A DNA stretch of 60,000 nt, from positions 4,374,001 to 4,434,000 of the forward strand of contig NC_092570.1 of assembly GCF_037975245.1 (NCBI RefSeq). The letters run 5' to 3'. The stretch comes from Apostichopus japonicus (Eukaryota; Echinodermata; Holothuroidea; Aspidochirotida; Stichopodidae). The translations under genes and the position numbers were made by a program. The first letter of the stretch is position 1. Every line of letters starts with the position of its first letter. The notes beneath the pieces were generated by a model that was given only the letters and a program-made list of their open reading frames with translations, searched no databases and was not told where the DNA came from. Shown piece by piece: positions 8,375 to 20,299 of the stretch.

Positions 8375-10719
8375 GTTTTCGCCTTCAAACAGTCTTAGTT
8401 TGTATGGAACGCCAATTGCATTTTTTTCAATTGGGTTCACCTAGAAAGGTTATTCATAATCTGCAGTTTTACATTGGAAACACAATTTGGTACCACCGAC
8501 ACAGAAAAAGTAAATCCCAAGTCTCTAGGTGCAATTATTAGACAGATTTCCACCTTTAAACATAGGAACAGAATAAACAACATATCAGGTTTAGGCTATG
8601 GACTTGAATCATTGAAATTATAATTGTGGTATATAAAAACTTAGTTCGAATGTTACAATGCTTTAACGTTTTGCCCCATTAACATACTAACGTCATTATC
8701 TTAGATGTAGTTTTTTTTTATCATAGCTATACAGTTGCGACCACAGTCGTGCACTTGATCCTCTCTTCTGGGAGACAATTATACAGTGCTAAAATTAGAC
8801 AGACTATCTATCCCCCTTTCAATTCCCACTCAACCATTGATGCAGGATGAAGAAGAAACAGACATTTAGAAGTGTTACATATTATATGAAGGGAGAAAAA
8901 ACTGTCCACAAACTGTTTTCCTACGGAACAAAATATGAGCAGTTATGATAATGAAAAATTAGGCGGCAGTGACTTTAAATGACGTGTATAGGATTCAAAG
9001 GTGTGTGTTGGGGGTGAGGCGGGGGGGGGGCGACAAAACTAAAAACAGGCTGTACAAAAATTAATGAATTTAATTATAAGCCTTCAATCCATAAATAACA
9101 TAAATTTCCACTAAATAACGTTAATGGCTAATATTATACAATAAAATGAGTGCCGTCCTTTAGTGGATCACTTCCACATTCCTATTGTGTAAGGAAAAAA
9201 ATCGAGATCACTTTTTGATAATGATAATGGCTAATGGCTGCTCTGCTCAAAACAGAAATTATCGGAGAAATCAATTAAATTTTGCTTTTCATAATGATCA
9301 ATATGATACCAACCATTGTCGTCAGTACAATATACAAACATCGATCGGGTAAAACATAAACAGCGCACTCGATTTTTAATAGTCTGTATTTGGTGGGTGG
9401 TGCTGAACAAGAATAAAATTCATTGAAAGGCTGGTATCCACCTGGATACTATATTAGCGAACCTCCACAAAGTTGATTGCAGTGGACGGATTCTTCCTGT
9501 CTATCACAGTTGGGAAAAAGGAATGCTAAATTTGATATCATAGAAATGTGAAAGAGAAAACGGGAGGCAAGTATAACTAAATATTGTCCTTATAAGAACA
9601 CAGAATATGTATTACTTCTGTTGGCCTACTGTAAACAGGGAGTTGCTGCTGTTAAACGACCTAATCGACTGGTCGAATATTTTCACACGACTGTGTCAGA
9701 TCTAGTCAGCAAGGTGTCTTGTGTACTAAGCGCGTGTGAATTCAGTGAATAGTTTAATTACGTGTACGTAAGTAACGGTAAACGGTAACAGTAATTTCCA
9801 ACGTACAGGTGTCATACCTCACTCATGCATAACATACGTACAATACCAAGCTTAGCAAAGGCCATCTACCGCACTGCAGACTACAAGCACCTCGTCAAGA
9901 AACCAACTTCTCTCTCATACATGGTTGGATTCAAACTGTCATGGAGTTTCTTTAGAATCATATAATCTTGAATCTCTTATGCGAGGTATTTTTTATGTTC
10001 AAATTTCTTGGTTCAGTATATAACTTGGTGGCAATTTATAAGTTGAATGGCGCTAGCCCTAGTGTGCTACTGGAGTGTAACAAGTTAGTCTAGGCCTACT
10101 GTACGTTAACGAATTACACAGTAACGTCAGGCGTAGCCTAACGTAAGACCTAAGTTAGGTTTTGATAGGCATAGCAACCTTTGCCTCCGTATAATATTGA
10201 GCGCGATTAGCAGGATTTAGACCTTCTGTATCATGTTCTATTAGAGGATCATGTTGTCAAAGAATTTTGCATGCTCTGTCATATTACAAAACTTTGCTTT
10301 CTGTCCAAATCATCTCAAATTTCTCTGCTGTCAATTTTTTTGGAGGCCCAGTCCCACCCACAGGTGCTCCAAACCATGGCCACAATATATATAATTATAT
10401 GGAAAGGTTTGAAGTTGGCATGCCCTAAGGCCATTTAGGCTTACCAAACCACAAAAATTTCAAGCTGAACTTTCAGCTTAAAGCTAGCTGTCTTACTTCA
10501 GAAATCTTTGTAATGCGGTCCATTTGAGTTCTCTGATATATGTGTCACTGTCAGGGATGAGAGTTTGCAAAAACCAATGACTATTTGTGAAGTATGTTAA
10601 CACACGCTTTGCAAACAGTGTCGCACAGTTATCAGACAATATTCAACTTCTATGCTGGTTGACAACAGAAAACAATATACTTTTGTTAAAACTACTTGCT
10701 CGTATCATATAAATGTCTC
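8375..10719. other. Intergenic, upstream of ZNHIT1; promoter region expected, no gene seen
   Basis: This should contain the ZNHIT1 promoter and 5' UTR (minus strand, just above 8374), but I see no clear TATA box or other decisive element. G-tracts occur near 9018-9030. Nothing here resembles a known protein. Confidence 0.4.
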
Positions 10720-11713
10720 CACTGGCGTACATTAATGTTACTGACATTCAAATTGCTGCACTCAACGTATCAACTCTTTCTCTTGGCTGATGATACAAAC
10801 GTCTTCCTAGCTAACAAAGACTGCAAAATTAATTGAAATGATCATTGAATCTCTAAGCCAACTGAAAATTGGTTTGAGTCAAACAAACTTACTTTTTGCA
10901 CATTGGTAAAGCCACTAGTCACCTTAAAAAAGTACTTAGGTTTGACCATTGACGAGAATTTAATGTGGAAACAGTATGTGAATGAATTATGTGAATCCTC
11001 CTTAACTATATTGATATCTTCTATCATGTATTTGAAATTCTCCCAGTTGATACTACAATAAAGATTAATTACTCGTTTATTTATTCTAGGCTTTCTTATG
11101 CTAAATTGAAGTAATGGCACATCCTGTGCTACTGTCCTAAAACCTATCCAGACTATACAAAATAGATTATTCAAGCTGCTCACAAAGAATCCCAAACGGT
11201 ATATGACTGGTCAGTTGTACTTGGATTGCAAACTTTGAAAATCAAAGATATTCACATGTATTGTTTGAAAGTAACTGTATTTAAATATAGTTACCAACTG
11301 TACTGGCTAAACCACCTTATGTAAACGAAATCTCAACGCATTCTCGATATAATAATTTCTTTTCTGTAACATGTCATAAAACTGTACACGGCAAATTACT
11401 TCTCCATAATTATTGTTATAGTAATTTGATCGAGCGCTTCATGTCATTCTTTTCAAAAGAATCACAAATCCTCTTCCAATCAGCTTTCATTTCTAAGTTC
11501 CATATGTTCAATCTAACTGTTCACTACCCTGACAAGTTACTTGTTTTCCTCCTTGACATTGTCTTTCTGGTTGGTTTTTGCTTCACGGTCACTAGATTTG
11601 ATGAACAGTATTGTTTTTTCTAGTGTCCAACTCCATCATATGTAATATTATGTAATTCTCTGTTATAGCTGATTTTATGAAGATATGAAAAAAATATTGA
11701 AATGAATTGAATT
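10720..11713 (+). pseudogene. Decayed non-LTR retrotransposon reverse transcriptase with 3' tail
   Basis: Broken plus-strand frames match the order of a LINE-type reverse transcriptase. ADDTNVFLANKD near 10783-10820 is the catalytic ADD palm motif. KYLGLTIDENLMWKQYVN near 10930-10985 follows, then a degenerate YSRLSYA and PIQTIQNRLFKLLTKNP near 11080-11195. Several frameshifts and stops break it. It ends near 11690-11713 with a TTGAAATGAATTGAATTGA repeat like the short tandem tail of such elements. Clade (CR1/L2/Crack-like) cannot be settled by eye. Confidence 0.7.
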
Positions 11714-14322
11714 GACCAGATTTACTAGAATGTAAAAACTGCCAAATCGGGCTTGTGGAAAAAGGAGACTAGTGTCTCAGATATGTCAACAAAAATTGGA
11801 CAATGAGATATCACCATGTTTATTACATGTTTCATCTGGCCAATAATCAATCTAAAAAATTACTTATCAGCAACTTGAACTGAACAACTGTTTTCAAACA
11901 AGTTTAATCTACAATGTTTAGTGAAGGCTAAAAATCAGAGGAATGTGATGATTGATCAAACAATTACCAATATCTTAAAAGAAATGCTGTATAATTGATG
12001 GGCAGAATTACAGGGATATCATTTAGAAAAATGATAATGTCTGAAAAAGGTTCACAGTTTATTCAGATCCATGCATATTTTTCTTTCTAAAGTTTGTAAA
12101 TAATTCACTCACGACGTTTGGAATTAGTTCGCTAAAAGAAATTCCCACTTATTCTTTGAATCACTCAGATAATTTTCATGCATAACATTCTGCTCAACAG
12201 ATAGTACGATACCTTGCTTTTTTGCCTTATGTATGTATGTTAGTGGGTGTTTCCCCTTTCAAAATAAATGGAAGAAACGAACTTCATGCTATAGTTTGAT
12301 CTACAGGCTAGGTTGATGCACAAGAGGCAGAAGTGAAAGTTGAACTTGCTGATTGCTAGTCAACTTTACCATAAAAAAATGCAAAAAGAAACTGGAAGAT
12401 AAAAAATTTGACTAAAAATATGACAGCAAAATGAGTTTGTAGAATAAGTGATCAGCAAAACAAGAGCTCTGTTTACACCCAATATGACAACAAAGGAGAG
12501 TGTTTTCAGCCCTTGGTTGTCACTGTCTTCTTTTGTGTCTCCAAAGAAAAAGAAAATGTGTTAGTTCAGGTCAAAATGTCAAAGTTGACCTTTGAGTTCT
12601 TTTCTTATAAATTGCTCACTGAAAGCACTCACAAAGGATAGACTTTGTCAAATTTAATGAAATACCATTTATCTTCTCACATAATGTAGTTATAATTCAG
12701 CGTTTTTGGATAAAATATAATGCCATCATTCAGAAATTAAGTTGATATATTGTAATGAATTAATGAGTCATATGTTTATGCTTGATCTGTTTTTTAGTTT
12801 GGTGGATAATGATGAACTACATATAGTAGTCATAATTATTTCAGCATTTATATATATCTTTTTCTTTTTATGTGCAAATATTTCATATGTGTGACCATTT
12901 CAACTTATATTTGTCGGGTTGCTTAGGTACTGTAACTGACTTTCTAGGTTATGCCATTGTTAATACAGATGAAAATTAGAAGGGATACCATGACAACTAG
13001 TGATGAGAACAGGTGCGTGGGAACACAAAAGACTGACATTAAAACTTCATTATTTGTCCAAAATGTATGAATCTTTTGTATCCCATTAGTCGACACTTCC
13101 TTCAATAGTGCAAATTTTTATTAAAAATGGAGGGGGGGGGGGGAAATTCTTTGTTTTCAAGAGTGTCATTTGGATCTTACTTTCATGATGCAGTAACATA
13201 TATAAAAGAGTTGTAGTGTAAAAGTCTGATGAAAGGGTATTGCTTTTCACGCCACAGAAAAATTTGTTTCACTTGCATGACATGATCATCACGGTCTTGT
13301 ATGTGTATAAACTATATTGAGGAATACAAGGTGCATGCTTACCACACTACATCCATGTATGTATGCTTCAGTGCAACAAACATATAGTGAAGTGATTTGT
13401 GACTGATGAGTGACTGCCAAATCATATTGAAAATTTATAATCTGAAATTAAGGTACTATATATAATACCTCTGGTGCATCATTTAAATATTTATTCGGCC
13501 ACTCAAATTCCATTTTAACAACGTTTGCTGTCTCCTGCAGTTTACCTCAAAGTTAAGAATGAAGTAATAAAACAAAAAATTCATTATATACTTGTGGCCT
13601 TCATGATGTTGTCCATATACTTTATTGTACTTTCTCAACTGAAATTTCCATTGAGTTTTCCCATATTTTATTGAAATATCATGTATTATTATATATTTAA
13701 TTTTTCATTCATGTAAATATAGAATACATTCTTGTTTTGATCATAACTGTCATTATGGCACACATTTGCACATTTCACTGTAAGCCTCTGGCAGTTATAT
13801 TTGACACTGCCTCAAAAGCCCCACTGCATTACGTATTAATGTGTGGTGATCCACACATAAACTGCGTTATCATAGTGTATGCTCAGAGAGTGACTATCAC
13901 GGTACCGTACCCTCACACCATCCGTGATCAATAAACACAGAAGTGACAAATGTTGGCTACCGCTGAGATACAGGCCTCGGTTTGCTTTTACATCTTGCAC
14001 ATCTTGTCTATAAAGCCTGCTAACTGGTAAATTTGTCAATTTGGTGGGCAGAGCAGCGTAAAACTAACACAACAACAATGGTATATGAGCAATGAACCTG
14101 AGTCATGATACTGATAGACCATGTGTACAATGCAGTACTAGGACAACACTAACACACAGGAGCAAATCAATATTTATCCCCAGTGTTCAGCTCAAGGTTA
14201 GCTCGTAACTCAATCATTGTGCCATTAACTGTACTACTGCACACATACCGTAGTGTGTACTAGATAGATGCTACTGTGGGATTCAAATGAATTGCTTTAT
14301 TAATTTCAGGTTTAAAAATATT

Positions 14323-14358
<36 letters not shown>

Positions 14359-16384
14359 GACACATATTATATTATTTGTGAGATCGTTCATACTTTTTAA
14401 CCACTGTCAGCGTTGGTTATGCAATCTTGAAGAATATTTTTCAATATGTAGAATATAGAATGGTTTAGAATTGGACAAAATGAGGGATATTAAATTAATA
14501 TTCCCTGCAGCATATAAATTTATATACATGATTTCTTTTAAATGCTTTCCATGAGAATAGTAGCAACATTGTGATGTTAGTCTTGAAAGGAAAATCATAG
14601 CTTTTGATCAGAAACCTTTCTGAACTATCATGTACTTAAGGGAAAAGAATGAACCTTTATTAAATATAACCAAAATAGTAAATTTATCGTATTACTTCCT
14701 TATAGTGCCTCTGATGTGATATATAAATACATACATGTGCATAATGCAGCCTGGATTAAATATCCTGCAACACTGTCGACAAAATCTTGCGGTCACTTTT
14801 ACAATGACTGTCTTCGTCCACTTCCCCCCCCCCCCCCCCGAATTAAAATTGATTGAGTCTATATTATTGAGTATATATTCATGGATATGCTACCTAGCAC
14901 ACTGCCATTAGTAGTGCCACTTGGTTAATCTTGCCATGTTAATTTAATGTTTGTATTAATGTATTATCTAACTGGAGGCCTCATTCCATTTGTACAGTTG
15001 TGAAGTTGTGTGCCTAGTTCGGCTGAGAGACATCTTAGGCCAAAGTCCACAAAGAATGGATAATTTGCTTTAATACTGCAACTTTTGTACCAGATGAGTG
15101 TCTGCTTTGTGTTTTTATGATCGTGGAAATATTTTATCTCAATTTAAGTTTACATACATGTATTTTTGATATTCTATTAAATGGAACAATTTATGCAATT
15201 ATGACAAAATAGAACAAATGTCTATCTTCAAGACCTGACATGTTCAGAAGCAATATGACATCTATCGTCTGCGAGGAAGTTGGTATTGAAGCCATCACAG
15301 GGTAAAGTTAAGAGGGTTTCTGGAGTTGGAGTAAAGTACGTTTTATAACTTTGCTATAAATTAGTAGCAACCAAAAGGGTTCAATCACATACATGTCATT
15401 GTTGTTGAGGGATATGATGCAATGATATGAAAATTTAGCATGGCTTGGTTGCTTAGAATAGTAGCGAGTTACAACCGAGACGCCAACAGGGCTAAATTTT
15501 AATGGTCGTCGTAGACAACCAAATTTCTGTTCAGACGACCAAAATCAGCTGTGAAGGTGGTCAGGTGGACTGACGACTGCAGTAGTTGTTTATGTCAAAT
15601 TAATATTGCATTGTGCATAAAATATCCCCAAAATAGTTAGAATGATAAATTGGTATCATGATCCCCAAAGCAGGTGTTCTACAAATCTCTTCCACTGGTC
15701 ACATATTGACCATCAATATTTAGCTACATTTTTATCAGACAATTAAACAAATTTGTTGTGCAGAGGACCAAAACGTAAGGCCCGACTATCTGCTGGACAA
15801 TTAGAAATATTTCACCATACAAATCCACTTCTGAACTGCTGCATAATGCAATCCTGGATAAGAATACTGTAACTTGAGTACATCTAGTGTGTTTTGTCTA
15901 TATGTATGTACCTAGACACACATAGAGCACTACGTCCATTGAAGTAAATGTAACACTCAACACTGTCAGATATGCATGAGCTGTGCTTTTCTTCTCCAGT
16001 CATTATTTTCTAACCTCAAGTCGAGGTTACCATTAAACAGGCCAAGAGGCCTGTTAGTACATTTAGTCACTACCACAGTACAGTAGTAGTAGTAGCCAAC
16101 ATATATATGCAGTAGTCATACTGTGTGTAGTTGGATAGCCTAGCTACAATATATACATACAAAGTATACAGTGAGTCACTTGAGTTATATGTGGCATGCT
16201 TGACTGATCAGTAAAGAGTACTACGGCACCCATCCCAAATAGCTGAGCCTTTACACTGGAAACCTATTCATAAATTGATGATGTAAGTCTGTATCCTATT
16301 CATTGTTGTATTGGTGTGGTCACCGTTTGGGAGGTTCCCCTACAAGTAGTAGCACAGTAAGAAGTGCCCCTTAAGAATATAGAA
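11714..16384. other. Intergenic, no gene seen
   Basis: AT-rich sequence with short homopolymers: a G tract near 13130-13142, a C tract at about 14825-14839, and a (TA)n stretch near 14320-14358. None of the short open frames shows recognisable protein similarity. A first noncoding exon of the downstream myosin could lie here, but nothing in the sequence identifies it. Confidence 0.45.
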
Positions 16385-16399
16385 ATGTATGTATGTTGT

Positions 16400-16641
16400 A
16401 TAAAAATATGTATTTTAGATCCTCCTGCAAGCAGGAACTCCCGAAGAAGCCATCATTGGCTTATCAAAGCAGCAAGCTGACCGAAGTCAGTCTCTAGTCT
16501 AGATTCATATTTAATGTCCATGATTATGAATTGTCAACAACTCTGTAACTAAACAACATACATTAATCTTGGAGTGACTCCAACTCGGGACCTAATGATT
16601 GAAAGGCACCGGGCGTTAACCACTGAGCTAACATTCCACAG
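16400..16641 (-). mobile_element. tRNA-derived SINE, copy 1
   Basis: Read on the minus strand, the head near 16641-16570 carries TTAGCTCAGTGG (A box) and a B-box-like segment degraded to CCGAGTTGGAGTCAC. The body includes CTGACTTCGGTCAGCTTG and a self-complementary piece around CCTGCAAGCAGG. A second, better-preserved copy with the same orientation lies at 19240-19490. Shared length and order define a family. Confidence 0.75.
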
Positions 16642-16649
16642 ATATAGTT

Positions 16650-18100
16650 CACCTTTGATTGACACATGTTTTAAAACTTAGTACAGTATATGTGTGGTCG
16701 GAACCTATATGGCCGTGGAACGTTAACAGATTTCAGCATCATCATCATCATTATCATCAAAGAATGAAAAGTAATTTGCCTAGATTAATTTATCTCAGGT
16801 AGCATTAGCAAAATGATATACTGTATATGCAAATTATTTTATACAAAATCAAAAATAGAATACATTTGAGCAAAGTTTATTCTTTTGATTGTAAGTCATC
16901 AAGGTGCTGGATTAATTGTTGCCATGGGGTTGATACTAGAAATGTGATTTCTGTTTGCCATAACATTAAGCTGCTATAAACGTCCACATTTGTAACGGTG
17001 AAGGGGTGCCAAAAATACGTACAGTAGCTACTGTTCGTCTTGACAACGAGTGATGCACACTATGGAAATGCAAAACAATGAATGTTAATTAGAGACAAAA
17101 TTCACTTTCTGCAAAGAGATATTTTGATCAAAGCATATAAGTTTGTCAATGCTCACATTGTAGTATAATAATAAATAGTACTGTACTATTTGTGTATTCA
17201 ATATGTATGTTGGTGTTATCTTATATAACACTATTGTATGTGTGCATCGTGTGTGTGTTGAGGGCGTGTGAGTGAGTGTGTTAAACACCTGTTGCACTTG
17301 TATACGGCGTCGAGTACTGTGATACAGAACGGGCTAGGTCGAGTTACTTCAGGTGTGTCTCATGACTCACAAAGAATCATAAAATGTAAACAAATACTAG
17401 TAACTTTAGGTAGCAACCATTGCAATATACAATTAACTGTGCGTAAATGTCTTTATGGACTCATATCATAAACATACAGCAACATGCACTGTCACTAAGG
17501 GAAAAATTGTGTAAATTCTTTTAGCAATGTATTAAACAATTAATCCTGAGAAGGCATGTGAAAGATATCCCATAATTTTCAACTTGTAATGTTTGTTACA
17601 GTTTATATATGATGGTTTCTGGTGAAACCTTGTTACTTGTTGTTACTTGACCTTGTTACTTAAATAAATAACCGTCATTATAAGGAAGTTGTAAAGCTGC
17701 CCTTTTAAATTGGAGTCATTGATGAATTGTTCACCACAAGGAAAAGGGAATTCAGTATTTCGAATAATTCTGCCTGTGTTTAACCACAGTTCCGGTCTGT
17801 GTCGTCACCATACAGCAATGCAATGAGGTATAAAACCCAAAGGTGTAAAAGTGCTGTCATTATGGGAAAAATAATAATAACAAATTAAACTAAATATAAA
17901 AGTGAAATCATTTTTCAGTTGCAGCAGTTCAGTTTAATCAAACTTAACAACATAGATAAATGCTGCTCTAGAAGAGTCATTGACTTTCGAGGACTTTTTG
18001 TTATCAGTCTCCCTCATCCTTCCCCTTCCCTCCCCTCCCCTCCTTTCCTCATCCCTTTCCCTCTTCCTATGCCCTCCTCACCCTCTTCCACCCTAGATAT
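16650..18100. other. Intergenic, no gene seen; polypyrimidine tract at its end
   Basis: Mostly unique AT-rich sequence. A nearly pure pyrimidine run occupies about 18009-18095 on the plus strand. No coding similarity is recognised. Confidence 0.45.
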
Positions 18101-18139
18101 TCCCCACCTATTCTGTACCAAGACTGGTCACCCAATAAT

Positions 18140-18516
18140 CTTTTATTTAATAATAATAATAATATAAGAATTTGTAAAGCACTTTTATATCCAGTTAAAA
18201 AAAAGTGCTCAGAAGCGCTGCAGGAGCATAGTACCCAAAATGGACACAACAGTTATTAAACAAATGGATATGCATGCATGAATAAGAACGTCTTGAGTTC
18301 TTTCTGGAAAGTTGACACATGCTGGATTGTTTTTAGATGTAAGGGGAGACTGTTCCAGAGCTGTGGAGCTGATCTAGCAAAGCAACGTTTTCTAGTGTAT
18401 GATACATATTCAACTTCTTTCTTTTTATTGCCTCTAAATCTCAAACTGTTTGATTCATAATTATACATGTGTAAAAGTAAGTTGGCCTGACGTTGCGATC
18501 CTAGCAGGATCTTCAA
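18140..18516 (-). pseudogene. 3' end of a non-LTR retrotransposon (reverse transcriptase C-terminus and AT-rich tail)
   Basis: The minus-strand frame 18516-18256 encodes FARSAPQLWNSLPLHLKTI and STFQKELKTFLF. This is the typical extreme C-terminus of LINE reverse transcriptases (pattern RxWNSLPxxL...F+xxLKTxLF). Downstream on the minus strand come AGTGCTTTACAAATTCTTA and an (ATT)n tail near 18145-18165, the usual 3' end. Only the last part of the element is present, as expected from 5' truncation. Confidence 0.75.
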
Positions 18517-18565
18517 AGGCTAAATGACAAGTAACAGTAACAGAAGGGACAAAAACATGCACGTT
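18470..18565. repeat. Dispersed repeat, copy 1 (second copy at 31913-32015)
   Basis: The segment containing GTAAAAGTAAGTTGGCCTGA and GATCCTAGCAGGATC is repeated almost base for base near 31917, in the same orientation. Here it lacks one CTT trinucleotide after the palindrome. It directly abuts the reverse transcriptase tail and may be part of that element or of a second retroelement. Confidence 0.7.
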
Positions 18566-18569
18566 GTTC

Positions 18570-19235
18570 ATAATTAGCACATTTTAGTTTTTTCAGGACA
18601 ATGTGCAAAGTACATGAGTTGAAAGAAACTGGCAATTTGAGAATGGTTACGACCAGATAGAATCAACTCTTTAAGTAAAACGCAATTTTAAAATTTTAAA
18701 CACTACCCAACACTAACAGTATTTAGCTACTGTAATATACTGTACATTCTGAATTGATGAGGTTAACCAGATTGCATACATCATGTACTGTAGACTCATC
18801 CAAATCTCTTATCTAAATTATCAATGGATTGCATCGTTTTGGAAGGACAAAAAAAGGAATAATTCACATAATATTTGTATAGGAAAGTGTACTAAGTCCT
18901 GTAAGTGTGTACATTAATGGAATATATAGCATGTCTGCTGAGAATTACACTTCCTGGATAATGGTCTAGTGCTGTAGTAAACAACTTTAAACTTGTGGCA
19001 TCTAAGAAGGTCGGTCAACAGGGTTTAGAAATCCCCAATGTACATAACTTGCTCTTTTGTCAACTCTGGTTGCATGACAAAAGAAAGGTATGCTTCTTCA
19101 AGGAATCTCTACTTCATACACTTCACCTCTGCTGAAATGTAATGTTAAGCTAGAGTTTGTTGCCAAATGTTTGAAATATATTATGTGTGTACAAACTGCA
19201 TACATGTGTTAGAATTAAAGCACTTTGAAATCTAA
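18570..19235. other. Intergenic, nothing recognised
   Basis: AT-rich unique-looking sequence between the retroelement tail and the second SINE copy. I see no coding similarity or structural repeat here. Confidence 0.4.
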
Positions 19236-19239
19236 AGGG

Positions 19240-19490
19240 ATATATATGTATGTATTTTAGATCCTCCTGCAAGCAGGAACTCGCCAAGAAGCCTCTTTGG
19301 CTTATTAAAGCCACAAGCTGACCGAAGTCAGTCTCTTAGATGCATAGTTAATGTCCATGATTATGAATCGTCAATTTTCAACAACTCTGTAACTGGACGA
19401 CATGTACATTAAAATCTTGGAGTGACTCGAACCGGGGACCTTATGATTGGAAGAAACCGGCGTTAACCACTGAGCTAACACTCCACTCCA
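19240..19490 (-). mobile_element. tRNA-derived SINE, copy 2
   Basis: The minus-strand head (about 19490-19420) holds GTTAGCTCAGTGG (A box) and CCCCGGTTCGAGTCACTCC (B box), both good matches to internal RNA polymerase III promoter boxes. The body and tail follow copy 1 (16400-16641) closely. The head resembles a tRNA but the stems are not complete, so it is a SINE, not a tRNA gene. Confidence 0.8.
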
Positions 19491-20207
19491 CATAGTGATG
19501 GATTTTAATCTCAAAATCGCTGCATTAACTGAGAAAGAAAAGAAAATACCAATATATGCAAGAAGGAGTTTTCATGTATATGTACACTACTTAACCATTT
19601 TTCTGTTTTCTATAATATATTTTAGATATACTTGAAGGATAGGCCCTATATATTCATAATTGTAGCTTTGTGACAGGCTACTGTACAGTAACACTATCAC
19701 CATATAAAACCAGGCATATCATTCCCTGCATCTCTGTATATGCATTACAAGTATCCTTTTAAAACTTTGAATTCAATTTTCAATTCAAAAATATTCCTTG
19801 GATGGTAGCTACCTTTGTTGAGAACCAAGTCTACCTCCAGGGATGTCTCTCCTGGCAGCAAATACCTCTCTCGATATATAGATTATCCCATTAGTACCAA
19901 CATTAATGTTTCCATCTTATCACCTTCTATTTGTTCCTGTGGTGCCACACCTGTTGTTTAAATTACAATGCACTTGATCTGCGATTTTGGATTTGCTGTA
20001 TTGCTGCGTTGCAAATGTGGTTTTAAACTTATGTACTCTGAAAAAGTCATGGTAAATATTGTAAACCTATTTCAATGTAGTTATTCGTTGGATGGTTTTA
20101 TAAATATTAATATTTGCAATGGTAGAGTGATTATCTCTCAACCAAATCTGGAACCAGTGCTTTGAAATGAAATTCTAAACTTAATTCATTTGTTCTCTTT
20201 CTCGCAG
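19491..20207. other. Flank or intron upstream of the first coding exon of MYO7A
   Basis: AT-rich, without recognisable genes. It ends in a pyrimidine-rich stretch and CTCGCAG, a probable 3' splice site, so the stretch is likely the end of an intron in the 5' UTR. Confidence 0.45.
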
Positions 20208-20281
20208 AAAGTTTCAGCCTTTGATGTAAGAGTGAAGACAATCTTAAACGTGCAGTTGCTGTAACCAGCAGAACAAGAAAG
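20208..20281 (+). other. Probable 5' UTR segment of MYO7A, contiguous with coding exon 1
   Basis: It follows the acceptor TTCTCTTTCTCGCAG. An in-frame TGA at 20222-20224 lies 20 codons before the ATG at 20282, which fixes that ATG as the earliest possible start in this exon. At least one upstream noncoding exon is implied, but its position is unknown. Confidence 0.6.
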
Positions 20282-20299
20282 ATGGTGGTCCTTACAAAG
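20282..20299 (+). CDS. MYO7A: MYO7A coding exon 1
   Basis: It encodes only MVVLTK before the donor AAG|GTGATT. The -3 A and +4 G make a strong start context. The next exon begins GDHVW, so the joined start aligns with vertebrate myosin VIIa without gaps. Confidence 0.85.

Noticed and set aside
10842-11195. 117-codon minus-strand open frame
   Set aside because: It is the antisense shadow of the decayed plus-strand reverse transcriptase in this interval.
15490-15785. Possible DNA transposon with CAGGGCTAAATTTTAATGG start
   Set aside because: The left end resembles a known type of hAT terminus, but no convincing inverted partner or target duplication was found on the right.
19420-19490. Possible tRNA gene (good A and B boxes)
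   Set aside because: Stem pairing is incomplete and the same head with the same body recurs at 16.4-16.6 kb, so it is a SINE head.
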